Assembly (NCBI RefSeq): GCF_949628265.1
Contig: NC_088786.1
Location: 18,745,681-18,809,680, forward strand
Direction: 5' to 3'
Length of the DNA: 64,000 bases
DNA from: Cloeon dipterum
Lineage: Eukaryota > Arthropoda > Insecta > Ephemeroptera > Baetidae
The notes under the pieces were generated by a model. That model was given only the letters and a program-made list of their open reading frames with translations. It was not told the origin of the DNA and did no database searches. The position numbers and the translations under genes were made by a program. Below are positions 14,201-25,510 of this stretch, one piece after another; within the stretch, counting starts at the first letter, position 1, and each line of letters starts with the position of its first letter.

Positions 14201-14684
14201 GAGTCTTAAGCCTCTCAGTCTTGGAGGTGAAGTTACCATCCTTAAGCAGGGCGAAAAACTTGTGAAGAGGGTTTCCAAAACAAAAATTCGCGCCAGTGAA
14301 AAGTCTTCGAAGGGTAATGACTCTTTCTGCACTGCTGTTCTCTTCAAAATTAGGTAAGTATTTCTGCAAATTATTGAACCGTCAGATTTGATAATTTTTT
14401 TCTAACTATTATACCATAAGCAGAGTCCTCTGCTCAGAAGTGAGATAGTTGTTCCACATGTCCAAGGAGAAGAACTCATTGAATACTTCCGGACTCTCGC
14501 ACAGACCCTGCGGCAGCTCAAGTCTAGTGGACTGGTAGCAAAATTCTTGAGTTGGCTCCAATGTTGTCGGGAATGGCTGGGACTGGCTGTCACTTTCCGA
14601 TTCGAACGAAGACTCGTCAGACGATTTTTCGTCGTCTTCTTCTTCGTCATCCTCTTCCTCCTCAGAAATATAATTTGGATCCAT
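5281..14684 (-). CDS. NFRKB: NFRKB, INO80 chromatin-remodelling complex subunit (INO80G)
   Basis: There are seventeen coding exons on the minus strand: 14684-14415, 14363-13928, 13265-13060, 13009-12857, 12474-11948, 11687-11461, 10879-10608, 10553-10379, 9855-9625, 9569-9101, 8165-7994, 7941-7722, 7431-7141, 7073-6952, 6298-6173, 6120-5892 and 5393-5281. They total 4239 nt, or 1412 residues plus stop; the human protein is about 1300. After an acidic N-terminus comes a DEUBAD-like region (about 70-160, with FGNPLHKFF). In the middle is the HGFESVVGPLRG block. It is followed by the NFRKB winged-helix domain (about 745-835, with RLPNGEGTRSDIC and GALDRLHNEPDKCIKYD). The long tail is rich in Gln, Ala, Ser and Thr, with a polyQ run. 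In vertebrates the DEUBAD part holds the deubiquitinase UCHL5 inactive within INO80. The start follows an acceptor directly (CCAG|G ATG). Candidate AATAAA signals on this strand lie at 5229-5224, 5189-5184 and 4892-4887. Confidence 0.95.
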
Positions 14685-15103
14685 CCTGGCACAAAGAAAA
14701 TAACAAGTATACATCAGAAAATATTTACGAAACTGCTGGGGATAGAAAAAAATTCTTCTATGGAGAGGTCAACGTGTTTTCGTTTATTTATGTTTGAGAC
14801 TTGCGAGTTGAAATTGTCAAATTGGTTCAAAACAACGTACCCATCAAAAATGCACGCTGCACTAAGTGCACCTATGCAAGATCAATCGCGATCTCACTAC
14901 CTGCGGAAATAATCGGGGAAGGTAAAGGATATTTCCCAGGTTTGTAAAAAAATTGAGAGAAATTAAGATGTAAGTCCTGGCGCCGATTTTTGTTGTATTT
15001 AATTTGGGGGGACTCCAATGTTTTGGTAGATATGGCCGGCTCGACAGCATGACACAACCATGGAAGTAAGGTGGTTTGGTGCTAATTTCTTAGATTTTAA
15101 TAC

Positions 15104-15166
15104 CTTTCTGGATAGAAATTTACGCTTTTCCCGGTTTGAAGGTCTGCCAGCCTCGTTCATGAGAGC
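15104..15166 (-). other. Candidate NFRKB 5' leader exon (its 3' part)
   Basis: On the minus strand a good acceptor (GCATTGCAG) precedes 15166 and a donor (AAAG|GTATTA) follows 15104. The next acceptor on this strand, CCAG at 14687, opens the exon with the NFRKB start codon. Either this is a 63-nt internal leader exon, or transcription starts near 15250 and the leader exon runs 15250-15104. The block is also open in one frame (53 codons, 15160-14999) but matches nothing I know, so I treat it as untranslated. Confidence 0.35.
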
Positions 15167-15523
15167 CTGCAATGCAGATATTTAGACGGCTGTTAACAAA
15201 GACCGACATGGCGGTCGGAACAAGAACCATCTTGGTGGAACGAAGAAAAAGTTAGCAGCGATGCATGCCAGTAAAAATATTTACCAAACATTATAAGATA
15301 ATTTTCATTTCGATTCCAGTTTTGTTACAACCCCAACTCAAATCATCTCCATGAATACAATGGCAGAAATTTTAAGAATTTATAAGTTTATTCTATTTTT
15401 TTAAAAATTAAAAAATATTTTGAACCGGCAGAAGAGCGGCAACACTGTGCTCAGAGGTATCATGCATTTCGTGTTCCGCGTTCCAATCATCGTTTCTTGT
15501 TTATGTTGAAAATCATCTTACGG

Positions 15524-15532
15524 CCCCGCCCC
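15524..15532. promoter_or_regulatory. GC box upstream of EIF3F
   Basis: CCCCGCCCC, an Sp/KLF-type box, lies in the NFRKB-EIF3F spacer about 35 bp before the MITE insertion point. Without the insertion it would be about 60 bp from the EIF3F start codon, so it could belong to the ancestral promoter. Confidence 0.4.
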
Positions 15533-15566
15533 AAACCAGCCCCACTGATTTGATGACTTGGAGTTG

Positions 15567-15886
15567 GAGTGAAGCAGCCCCTGCTCACTCATATGGCGCG
15601 AAAATGCGCCAGCTAAGAAGTTCTGCAGCCACACACAGGTGGCAGGTCGATAGCTTTTTAAGCCAATCAGAGGCCGTCTCGGAGTTTGTTGCCTGTTACG
15701 CCCACGAAAAACTCCGCATATACGCCCCTCTTCGCCTCCCTCTGCCCGTGGGCGTAACCGGCAACAAACTCCGAGACGGCCTCTGATTGGCTTAAAAAGC
15801 TATCGACCTGCCACCTGTGTGTGGCTGCAGAACTTCTTAGCTGGCGCATTTTCGCGCCATATGAGTGAGCAGGGGCTGGAGTGAAG
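15567..15886. mobile_element. Palindromic MITE with 132-bp inverted repeats and 8-bp target-site duplication (hAT-like)
   Basis: The arms 15575-15706 and 15747-15878 are reverse complements over 132 bp with one visible mismatch (15694 against its partner). They surround a 40-nt pyrimidine-rich spacer. The octamer GAGTGAAG abuts both ends (15567-15574 and 15879-15886), which is an exact 8-bp target-site duplication. The element starts CAG and ends CTG. Eight-bp duplications with CAG...CTG ends fit a non-autonomous hAT element; no transposase is encoded. A small nested stem (TGGCGC/GCGCCA, 15594-15611) lies in the outer arm. The near identity of the arms and the intact duplication indicate recent insertion. 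It ends 14 bp before the EIF3F start codon. Confidence 0.85.
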
Positions 15887-15899
15887 TAGTCCGACCACG

Positions 15900-18800
15900 A
15901 TGGCGTTCAACGTTGTTGTTAAAGTTCATCCCGTGGTTTTATTTCAGATTGTCGACTCGTACGAGCGTCGAAATGCCGATTCCTTAAGGGTTATTGGCAC
16001 GTTGCTAGGTAATGCTTAAGAATTGCATGGAATAACCGTGACTGACACAGAAAAAGGTCGATATTTGGCCTTGTTTATTACTCGCATCTGGCTCATTTAG
16101 AAATCATAGCACAAGCCGCTAAAGTTTATAAATCATAATTTTTGCATAATTTTGCTCTGGTATTTGAATTTAAAGCGGTCATGAGTGTGACTGAGCTACA
16201 AAGCGAAATGAATTAAAGAGAAAATTGAAGATAATTATTTTGTAAAAATAAAAATATACTAGACACTCGCACCTAAATTTGATTATGATAGTGTCTGGAG
16301 TTAACGGCACACACCTATAATGTTAGCAATTTTCCTAAATATCCAGAAATAAATGTTGCAAAATTGAATCTTTAGATCATTATCGAATTAAAGTGGAATG
16401 ATAGTGATTTTTTATTTTAAAAAATGAAATTTCATCTGAAGTTAACCCTAACCGACCTATTTTTTCCATGAACTTCTGACCATAAGTGCCCCAAAATCCA
16501 AATTTTTAAGTGTTACCGGTTACGCCCTCTTTTTTAGCATAGGAAATGAATTGCTTCTAGGGTGAGAAAATTTATGAAAATTTAATAGTGAGAAAATAAA
16601 AAATAGTGCTTTTGAGTCTTGAAAGAAATTTTTTATTTTTTCAAAAATTGCAGATTTTCAAAAGGGGTCTGTGTTTGGCTTCATTAAAATTCACCTGTTC
16701 ATAGTAGCGTTAAATACTGCCTAAATTCTGAAAGCTGATTAAATTTCCAGTTTTTCCCCACTGTCAGCAGAGCCGATTCCTCACGAGTCCTGAGCTTTAT
16801 TATCTTAGCCATAACTACGGAAAGGGTATAACCTGAGACTCTCCCTCCACGCTCCCCTTAGGGCGCCCGAATATTTTACTTTGATTGCTTCGTTACAAAT
16901 AATATTGATCGTAATATCGTCAGGTAAAACCCTGACACCCCCACTCAGCAAAATTTTCTCAAATTTAACATTTTTTTTTTAAAAAAAATCGTCTGAAAAC
17001 TTCAGCTGGCCGTTAAAGAACGTTTAATTTTTTTGGGGGAAAATCAAAATACCCAAAATTAATTTAATTTATTCAAGAATCATCTCAGAAAAAAATTTTT
17101 CATTTTAATAATTTCAATGATTTTCAGAGGCAAATTCGGACCCTTATGGCTATCAGAGACTGCGTATAATAAATAAATTTTTTATTAATTTTCAAGGACA
17201 GATTCATTAGTTACCATGTGCGAAAATTTCAAATTTTTCTGATAATGATAACGTAATTAAAATGATAATTGAGTTGCGCGCCGGCCACCTTCTGTAATGC
17301 AACGAGAAGCGACGGCGTGAAACGCCCCCCTCTGACCGATCTGGGCGCTGACCGATCAAATTGTTTTAGCCAATTTTCTCCGAAATTTACAGTGCTAAAC
17401 TATGTTTTCTCACATGATTTGGAATCCTCTCATCGAGATCTATCGGACAGCCAGAGTCTTTTATTGGGGAAATGCGAAATTTTAGAGAAAATCGCGATTA
17501 CACAATTCCGTTGAAAATTCTCCATTTAAAACAATGCTAAGTTTGAGGCCGATTTTGTCGAAAATTTACAGTGCTGCCTATGTATTTTTTTAACTGTACA
17601 TGATTTTTAGGACCCAATGTGTACGCGTGTTAAAGGATTTGGCGGGGAAATTCACTATCATTCCTCTTTGGACTCTTCATCCTATATAAGCAATGCACCA
17701 AATTGATTTGTGAATTGTTGCATAATATTGTACATATAGATATTCAATTACATTTGTATCTCTTACTAGCCGTTTCTCATTACTCAATATTAAATTCAAC
17801 AGGATCAGTGGAAAAGGGTGTTGTAGAAGTTTCCAACTGCTTCTGTGTTCCCCACAGAGAACATGACAATGAGGTTAGTGTCATAAAATATTCGGAAAAA
17901 ATACTGCCAACGCTATCAAATTTTTGAGGAACCCTAACACTGTGTGATTCTTAATGTCAGGTGGAAGCTGAACTTGTCTACGCTGCGGAGCTTCGAGACC
18001 TCAATGCTCGCGTGAATACTCAGGAAAATGTGGTTGGTTGGTGGGCAACTGGCAATGAAGTCACCAGGCACTCGTCTTTGATCCACGACTATTACACCAT
18101 TGAGTGCCCGAATGCCATCCACCTTACCCTGGACACGACCCTGCAGGGCACTTCCATGGGTATCAAGGCTTATATCAGGTGAATGTTGTTTAAATCAAAT
18201 AAAGCAACGGAACTTCTTTTCATTACAACTGGGGATTATTTTAAAAATAATGTTTAATGAAATTTTCCAAGTTGAACTGTTTAATTTCTTACAAAATTTT
18301 AGATGTAGGGCAAAAAAGAGATGTGCCATATAACAATAAAACTACAGATAGTAGAAATATTAAACAAATTTGACATTTATGAAATGTCAACTTGGCTCTC
18401 TCACACATTTGGAAAAATCACTTTCAAATTCATAAATATGCTGCTGAGCCAACTCCTCCACAGTTTTGCTCAACTTCAAAATTTCAGAATCCAAGCTGCG
18501 TAATAATATTATTTAAATATCTTGGAGTGATTACCCATTTTTTCCCAAAGTTTAGTTCAGCCAACTTAACACTCATCAGTCAAATTTGTTTAATTCTGTC
18601 CTTGTGGAACATCTCGCTCTCGTTTCCCACTTTTCCCCTCTCCTGCAATTTGCCTTTTCTATATTCTATATAAATTAGATGTATTAGCTTAATTATATTA
18701 TTTAAAATCTCCTTTATTAAATTTATAAGTTGCAAATGAAACAGCATTCATGGCTAGGCATTTATTGATATATAAGTCAGTATTATAAATTAATAAATAT

Positions 18801-19360
18801 TTAATGTTGTTTTTGAAGAGTTCCAATTGGAACGCCCAGTGGTAACAACGGCAGCATGTTCACCACGGTGCCGGTCGAAATCACATGCTACGAGCCTGAA
18901 AGAGTTGGACGTAAGATGAAACAACCTTGAAATTAAATCAAATAATTTTTTATTGTGCAGTGCAACTCAGCTCAAAGACCATTGGAATCAAGAAATCAGT
19001 CGAGCCAGTTCATGAGCTGGCTCAGGTGTCTGAAGCCACTGGTAATGTCTTGTCCATGCTTGACACCGTGCTGGATTATGTGAATGAAATTCTGGCTGGA
19101 CGCAACATCTCCCCTCAAGACAACGCAGTGGGTCGAGCTCTTCTTGACATGGTCAACTCTGTACCCAAGATGACGCCAGAAGAATTTGAAAACATGCTGA
19201 ACTCCAACATTAAGGTACTGCCTATCTAATGATTAGTTTCCATATTAATGCATTTTTTCTTGGTTATATTTAGGACCTTTTGATGGTGATTTGCCTCTCG
19301 CAGCTTACCAAAACGCAGATTCAGCTGAACGAAAAACTCACTTTGTTGACAACTCTTTAA
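15900..19360 (+). CDS. EIF3F: Eukaryotic translation initiation factor 3 subunit F (MPN-domain protein)
   Basis: Exons 15900-16008, 17803-17873, 17961-18178, 18819-18910, 18961-19214 and 19274-19360 join to 276 residues plus stop, similar to insect eIF3f. It lacks the Pro/Ala-rich N-terminal extension of the human protein. The MPN domain covers about residues 5-140 ([48 protein letters not shown]). The JAMM HxH zinc ligands are absent, so a non-catalytic scaffold role in the eIF3 core is expected. The C-terminal helical part ([32 protein letters not shown]) is typical of the family. The start codon sits 14 bp after a MITE, so the 5' leader or core promoter probably includes transposon sequence. 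Intron 1 is unusually long for this region (1.8 kb). Confidence 0.95.
16009..17802 (+). other. EIF3F intron 1
   Basis: This 1.8-kb AT-rich intron has donor G|GTAATG and acceptor TTCAACAG. It holds a GC-rich block at about 17274-17360 that I cannot assign, and several A/T homopolymer runs. I see no nested gene. Confidence 0.6.
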
Positions 19361-19373
19361 ACTTAGGCAGTGA

Positions 19374-19379
19374 AATAAA
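19374..19379 (+). promoter_or_regulatory. Polyadenylation signal of EIF3F
   Basis: An AATAAA lies 14 nt after the stop codon, giving a very short 3' UTR. Confidence 0.7.
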
Positions 19380-19399
19380 CTTTGGAATAAGTGGCTAAA

Positions 19400-20235
19400 A
19401 CAAACTCTTTCAATTCTCAAGGAACCAATCAAGGAAGCTAATGAACATTGCACTATGTTGTTCTGAATATTGATTGCTCTTCATTAATATTTTGGGCATT
19501 TAGTGTTACAAATTTTAATCTCGCCTCAATATGATCGCCATGGTTATTGATGTGGATTGAGTGCATAAATACAAATTATGATAATTACCATACATTATGT
19601 GATTATTATAATATATTCGTACGCTCCTCATATAGAGTGGAATCCTATTGTTAGGCAACCAGATCATATTTTAAAATAATCAATCAATAGTTTTATTAAA
19701 CACAAATATAGTGTACAACAAACGTTATCTATTCTTTATATCATTTTAAAATGATGTAATATTGCTTTTAGATAATATTTATGCAGGTTATAATTTTCAT
19801 GATATTTATTAAGGCAACGAGAATTTTAAATTTTAATTTTAGTTCGGGAAGTTTGATTATATCTTATACCCTGAATTCCAATATCAATATATAAAAAAGA
19901 TTGCATTTTACAAATTTATTTTCCATGGCATTTCTTGGTTAAATTCTTACTGAGTGTTTTTTTTTTAAATTTGATAGTCCCCTAAATTTGATATATTGTG
20001 GAGGGACAGCGCCCTTTTCAATGAAACGGACGGAGCCGACATAAAACGATGGATGTGCGGTGCGAGTTAGTAAACCCCCTCCACTCTGTCTAGACGGAGA
20101 AGTAGAGGGGGAATTTAAAGGAGAGATCAAAATGGCTACGTCTTTTGTTGCTTCCTCCCTGCATATTTTTTAATTGCCCAGGCACAGTTTCTTGTCTTTT
20201 TAGTTATCCGTGAAACCCTAAATTTCCTCGCCAAA
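19400..20235. other. Spacer between EIF3F and NCK, including the NCK promoter and leader
   Basis: The first 550 bp are very AT-rich with nothing recognisable. From about 19990 to 20230 the base composition rises and the sequence becomes promoter-like. This is probably the NCK 5' leader, although no transcription start can be fixed from sequence. Confidence 0.45.
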
Positions 20236-23200
20236 ATGTCAATTCAGAAGTCATGTAAGTGAAAGCTTTTCGGCATGGTTATCTCACTTGTTGCGGTCGC
20301 TGTGTTAGCAGGTTGATGCTGACACTTAGGGCGAAATTTCACCGACACTTTTCTCTTTCGCACTGTATTGCAGATGATGCATTGTAATTAACTCTTTCGG
20401 CGAGCTTAATTAGCAGAAAGAGCATTCTCAGCTCTCTTTCGAGTGATCAACTGTGGGGCTCACGTTGTTTATATTCTTTTAAACTTGACTTCAAATCTCA
20501 GGGTTTTCTTGGGAAATTATATCATACGCCCATTCAACGAAGTCACATTAAATTTCGATTTGCACTTACTTGTTATATTAAATTTTCAGTGTTTTTAATT
20601 TGTTTGTTTTGTAAATTTTGATTGGAATTTTTTACGTATGAGTTGTGTTTGGACCATTTTTGCGTCCACTTCTAATTTTGCTTCCTTTGTTTTCAGCTGT
20701 TTTATGAGTGGCATGATTCACCTATTTGGTTGTTTGCATAGTAATATGAGGTATTTATTATTTCATTCATTATGATTTTGCGCCCCGCCCCAAGATAGTT
20801 TTTCGTACCACCACTCGCTTTTCCTTTTCTAGCTTCTTAATGTACATTATCGGCGACTGTTGCAGCACAACAAGATGAAATGGCGATGTATGTGGTTGCC
20901 AAGTACGACTACTCTGCTCAGGGTGCCCAAGAGCTGCCCCTTCGCAAGAATGAACGGTATTTGCTGCTAGACGACTCAAAGCACTGGTGGCGAGTCCAAA
21001 ACACCAGAGGCTTGTCTGGATACGTGCCGTCAAATTATGTCAAAAGGGACAAACCGTCGCTCTTCGATAGGTAAGGCAAACTTCCACAGTCCGGACTAAT
21101 CTTTGTAAGCTAACAATAAGCACACTTAAAATATGAGGGATCAGTGGGAAAATCTTTTATTGCTATGTCTATTTTTTTTATTTGTATTTGATTCTTTATC
21201 TTGCTCACCACCAATTTCAGCATCAAGAAGAAGGTGAAAAAGTCGGGAACCACAGCGGCCCGAACTCTTCCCAACTCACCAGTGGTGGGTCGGCGCTCGA
21301 CCCAGCAGATAACCCAGCCCGTGGACCCTGGAGAAGCCCTCGGTTGGGCCTTAGTGCGCTACAACTACCAGGCGCAGCAAGCAGATGAACTCCCCTTGAC
21401 CAAGGGCTCCAGGGTGTTGGTGCTAGAGAAGAGCAACGATGGATGGTGGCGCGGACAAAATGCTAACGGCCAACAGGTTTGAAAATTTTCTTTAAATCTG
21501 ATAATTATGGTGTTTTTTGCTGCCATTTAATAGTGTTTGATAAAAAAATGACATTTTGCCGGAGGAATTCATCCCGCTGTTTATGGTTTGCTACATCCAC
21601 TTCTCCATAGTTAGATAGTCAAAATTTTGAGGAACTCCAAACAGCCATAATTTCTCTAAAAGTGGTCGGATTACAATAAACTTAATATTTTTGCAATTTA
21701 CACAGCAATACAAATCAATGCAATATTAGGTAACAGAGACCTGCACAATTAAAGCCTTTGATTGTTACACTAAATTTGGTATTTCAATGGACTTTGAGAA
21801 CAATGAAGAATTCATGAAATCATGAATGATAATTTTAATACTTTTCAATGGCTTTGCTGTCGTTCAATATCCAAATATGGATATCAACAAACAACATTTT
21901 GTCCTTGTGTATTTTGAGCAAAGTTCATTGTTCTACTTTTCGGCGTTTCACTGATTGTTTTTTGCTTTTGATTCTCTTCTCAGGGCTGGTTCCCTAGCAA
22001 TTACACTCAGCCCGATGACTGCTCGTCGTCTCACTCATTGGAAAGGCCAACTGGCGATACAGACACGCTGCACACGTACGCCATGGCCGAGAACGTGCTG
22101 GACATCATGGTGGCCCTCTACTCTTTTAGCTCGCAAAACGACCAGGAGCTGAGCTTTGAAAAGGGCGACAGACTGGAGATCCTAGACCGACCAAGATCTG
22201 ACCCCGAGTGGTACAAAGCTCGCAGTGCTGCAGGACAGGTGTGCTAGCCCAATCCAAACCAAATGGTTTTCCTACAATATAACTGTAGTTGACATTATAA
22301 TGAAAAGTCAAATAGCTTAAATAACAGCTCTGTTCTTTTTCCTTTTGGTTTAACATTTTTGCTATTTTTTAATTGAGTGTTTCTCAGAAAAGTGTATAGA
22401 TACCAGGCGTATTTTTTCATAAAAATTGACTTATTTAGGTGGGGCTGGTTCCGAGAAACTACCTGCAGGAGCTGTCCGAGTACCTTGCGGAGCCGTACCG
22501 AGGCGGCCGTTCTTTGGAGCGACCCACAAACGGAAGCCTGCGAGCCGTCAGCCAGGCGTCTCTCGCACACGTCGACAGGCCCCATTTAGTGGGCAAACCC
22601 TGGTACTATGGGCCTATCACTCGAGCACACTGTGACACCATTCTAAACGAAGCCGGCCAAGACGGCGATTTTCTCATCCGAGACTCTGAAACGAATGTAA
22701 GTAAACTAAAATTTGGTTGATGACAGGTAATAGCATGTTACTTGCACAAATTATCTTCTAATTTAAGATCCCTCTAAAGGGCCTTTTAACCATTGGAATT
22801 TGCTAATATCTTAGAAAATATTAAAAAAAGTTGATCTGGGTGTATTTTTTCTCCTACACAAGAAATAAAGACTGCTGTTTTTATTTTATTTTGTTAAACC
22901 ATTGATTTTTAAATTTTTGTTTTGTTGCGGTGGCAAAACAACCAGCTGTACAATTATAAAACGTGGGATTTAGTTTTTTCTTCTCAGTTTTTTGTTTATC
23001 TTCGTTGCAGAGAATATCAGTCATTTTGTGTTTTGAAAATTTTCCTGCATGTGAATTTTGTCTATTATTTGGTCACTTTGTTGCAATTTGTAAGAGATGT
23101 CTAAAAGATCCTTATGCTTACAGCTGGGCGATTACTCGGTGTCGCTGAAAGCTCCTGGACGAAACAAGCATTTCCGGGTGCACGTTGAGGGAGCGCTGTA

Positions 23201-23348
23201 CTGCATAGGGCAACGCAAATTCCACACGCTAGACCAGCTTGTGGATCATTACCAGCGAGCTCCTATCTACACCAACAAGCAAGGCGAAAAGCTGTATCTA
23301 GTGAGGCCTCTTCCAAGAGCGCCAAACGGAGGCCCGCCACCCAGCTAA
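20236..23348 (+). CDS. dock: NCK/Dreadlocks SH3-SH3-SH3-SH2 adaptor protein
   Basis: Exons 20236-20254, 20866-21070, 21221-21476, 21984-22238, 22439-22696 and 23124-23348 give 405 residues. Three SH3 domains lie at about 14-70 ([20 protein letters not shown]), 117-170 ([17 protein letters not shown]) and 201-255 ([26 protein letters not shown]). A C-terminal SH2 domain lies at about 300-400 ([15 protein letters not shown] with the phosphotyrosine-binding Arg, LYLVRPLPR). Domain order and length match NCK1/2 and Drosophila Dock, which link phosphotyrosine receptors to actin regulators in axon guidance and myoblast fusion. The tiny first exon encodes MSIQKS and carries the most upstream ATG, but the ATG at 20880 is an alternative start. 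No domain is lost either way. Confidence 0.95.
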
Positions 23349-25260
23349 TCCTAGTTTGCTAAGCTAAGTGACTCGTTTTTTTTCTACTCTCCTGTCTTCG
23401 GTAGCAAAAGGAATGTGTTTTGAGCTGTGAAAGCGGCACCGTCGCAGTTCTGCACTGTCCCCTACCTCAAAACAGTTCGGACCAGCATAGAAAACATCAA
23501 TGCGAAAAAATACCTTCAGAATATGGGTGGCCACGCTGATTTGATTTACGCTACTTGATCATTAACTAATTGTGGAAACTTAGGGATGGTAAATTGGACA
23601 TTTTACTGTCATTTCAATTGGTTTCAATAAATTTTCTGGTCCATGTCAGTTGATATTTTTAGCATGAATGTTGTTCCCGGTGGTCAACTGAAAGGGATTG
23701 GCTATGAGGGGCTTAAAATTGAGTTTATTGATTAAATTTTCATATCAGATTGATGATTTAATTTTTGTAAATTAACACCATCTCTTGAGGACACCAATGT
23801 TTTCATTGCATTTCATACTTGTGCATTTCCCTTCCGGTCATCTGAACAATGAAACGATATTCGACTGCGATATTTGTCCTATGATTGGTTAAGCAAAGCA
23901 ATGCATGTACAAATCAATTTTACAAAGTAATCGTTAATGCTGTCTATAATGTTAGTTTTTATACTTAAAAAGTTTTACATTAAGAATTCCGCGTGCATAC
24001 ATATTACAGATTAAAATGGTGCCACACGTTCTGAAGGTATTTGCTCGGCAGCCGAGAAAAAATAATGTAAAGCGATCGAAGGTGTAGTCATTGTACGCGG
24101 CAGCAGTCATTCACGATTTGTCTCGTTCTAGTCTGATTTTACTGTTTTGGTCGAAGCTGTTGTTTTGACTGCGCGCAAATTTTCCAAGTGATCCAGCTGC
24201 GTCGGCTAATAATGCGATGCCATGCGAAGTGTACGAGAGACAAAAATAATATCAATAGGGAATGGAAACAGGTTGAGGTGAAAATGGCAAGGCATCATTC
24301 CATAGTGCGTCACTTTTATTTGAATTAAAAGGGCTGAAGGCGATCAAAATGCTCAAAGAGAATTAAAAGTAAACAAAGAATGGCTTAAGGACTGAATGTG
24401 TTTTCCAAGCCCGACTTTTATATAACAGATTAAATTCGAATCTTGTAAATACCTTGGATTTTGACACGATTGATTTTCACCGTATAGCTGCTTGCCATAT
24501 CGTACTCTCCATAATTATTACATTGTACTAGCTAGATGCGATCCAATTCTCACAACTCGTCCCCTGGTTTTTATGATGAAACGAAACGATCTTCCCGTTT
24601 TTGAAAATTTTGATGTTCGTTCGTCACTCGCACAGAGTCTCAATCAATATATTATTATCATTTTGGGTGATTTTAGGGGACATGACAGAGGACAAAATTT
24701 AAGAGCCCTGGATTAATGAATAAAATATAAACACAGCTGCTGCCATGTGAAACGAAACTGAGGAAATGGTCCAAGTGTTGCATCAACACGCACAGCCAAA
24801 AACTGCAGTTTCGCCAGCGGCAAAAATTACATGTTTCGTGCTAGGAGTTTTCTTTTTAATTTTAACATTTTACATATATACGATTGTTAACAAGTTACTT
24901 CCAAAGTGCATCACGAAAATTGTCATTATTTTAGCGCTTAAGTCTCGATTTTGCATGATGTGTATGATTGAAATTAACGTCATATATGATTGATTAATTT
25001 TTTGTGATTTATATACAACAAGCATTTCCCATCACCACAAACTTTCGTGTTAGATCAAATGGATTAAATTGTGAGAGTAAAAGTGTTCTATTGTATGTAT
25101 TAAACCTTAAATACGACATCCTCATTTCTTTTCAACTTGAAAACTGTGTACGATTATATTATTTATTATAGCTTTCATGTATAAAAATACTCTTCTATAA
25201 GGAATACCGAGTCTGTCATTTCCCAGCAGCAATAATTGCTGAACCGTGAAAGCCGATTGT
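23349..25260 (+). other. NCK 3' UTR and spacer to the arrestin gene
   Basis: AATAAA at 23626-23631, about 280 nt after the stop, is the first good polyadenylation signal; a second is near 24719, so a longer 3' UTR is possible. The rest is AT-rich. I see no gene or structured RNA. Confidence 0.5.
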
Positions 25261-25261
25261 T

Positions 25262-25267
25262 TTTATT
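25262..25267 (-). promoter_or_regulatory. Polyadenylation signal of the arrestin gene
   Basis: TTTATT on the plus strand reads AATAAA on the minus strand, about 245 nt after the arrestin stop codon. The 3' UTR between them contains a CAG/CAA-rich stretch (about 25450-25485). Confidence 0.6.
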
Positions 25268-25510
25268 TTGCCAGCCAAACCACAACTATATGGCTTCGAA
25301 GCCAAAGAGGGTAAGTTGTTGATGCAAAACAGGTTATGTTGCCTTCGTTGCAACGATTTTATTACAACCTCTCCAATCCACGAGTGACACAATTAGTTAT
25401 AGAAGAATATTCTGCTCAAGTTTGCATATTGGTTGAGTTATCGGAATACACAGGGCAGCAGGGGCAGCAGCAGCAACAACAGCCGGTTTTCGATTTTTTT
25501 GTGGTTTCCT

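Noticed and set aside
14999-15160. 53-codon minus-strand frame (MNEAGRPSNREK...) upstream of NFRKB
   Set aside because: It looks coding in its first third and is bounded by splice signals, but joining it to the NFRKB start exon is out of frame. A leader exon is the simpler reading.
25272-25310. Exon-like block on the plus strand (TTTTGCCAG ... GAGG|GTAAGT)
   Set aside because: The splice signals are good, but it overlaps the 3' end and polyadenylation signal of the arrestin transcript on the other strand, and no neighbouring plus-strand exons exist.
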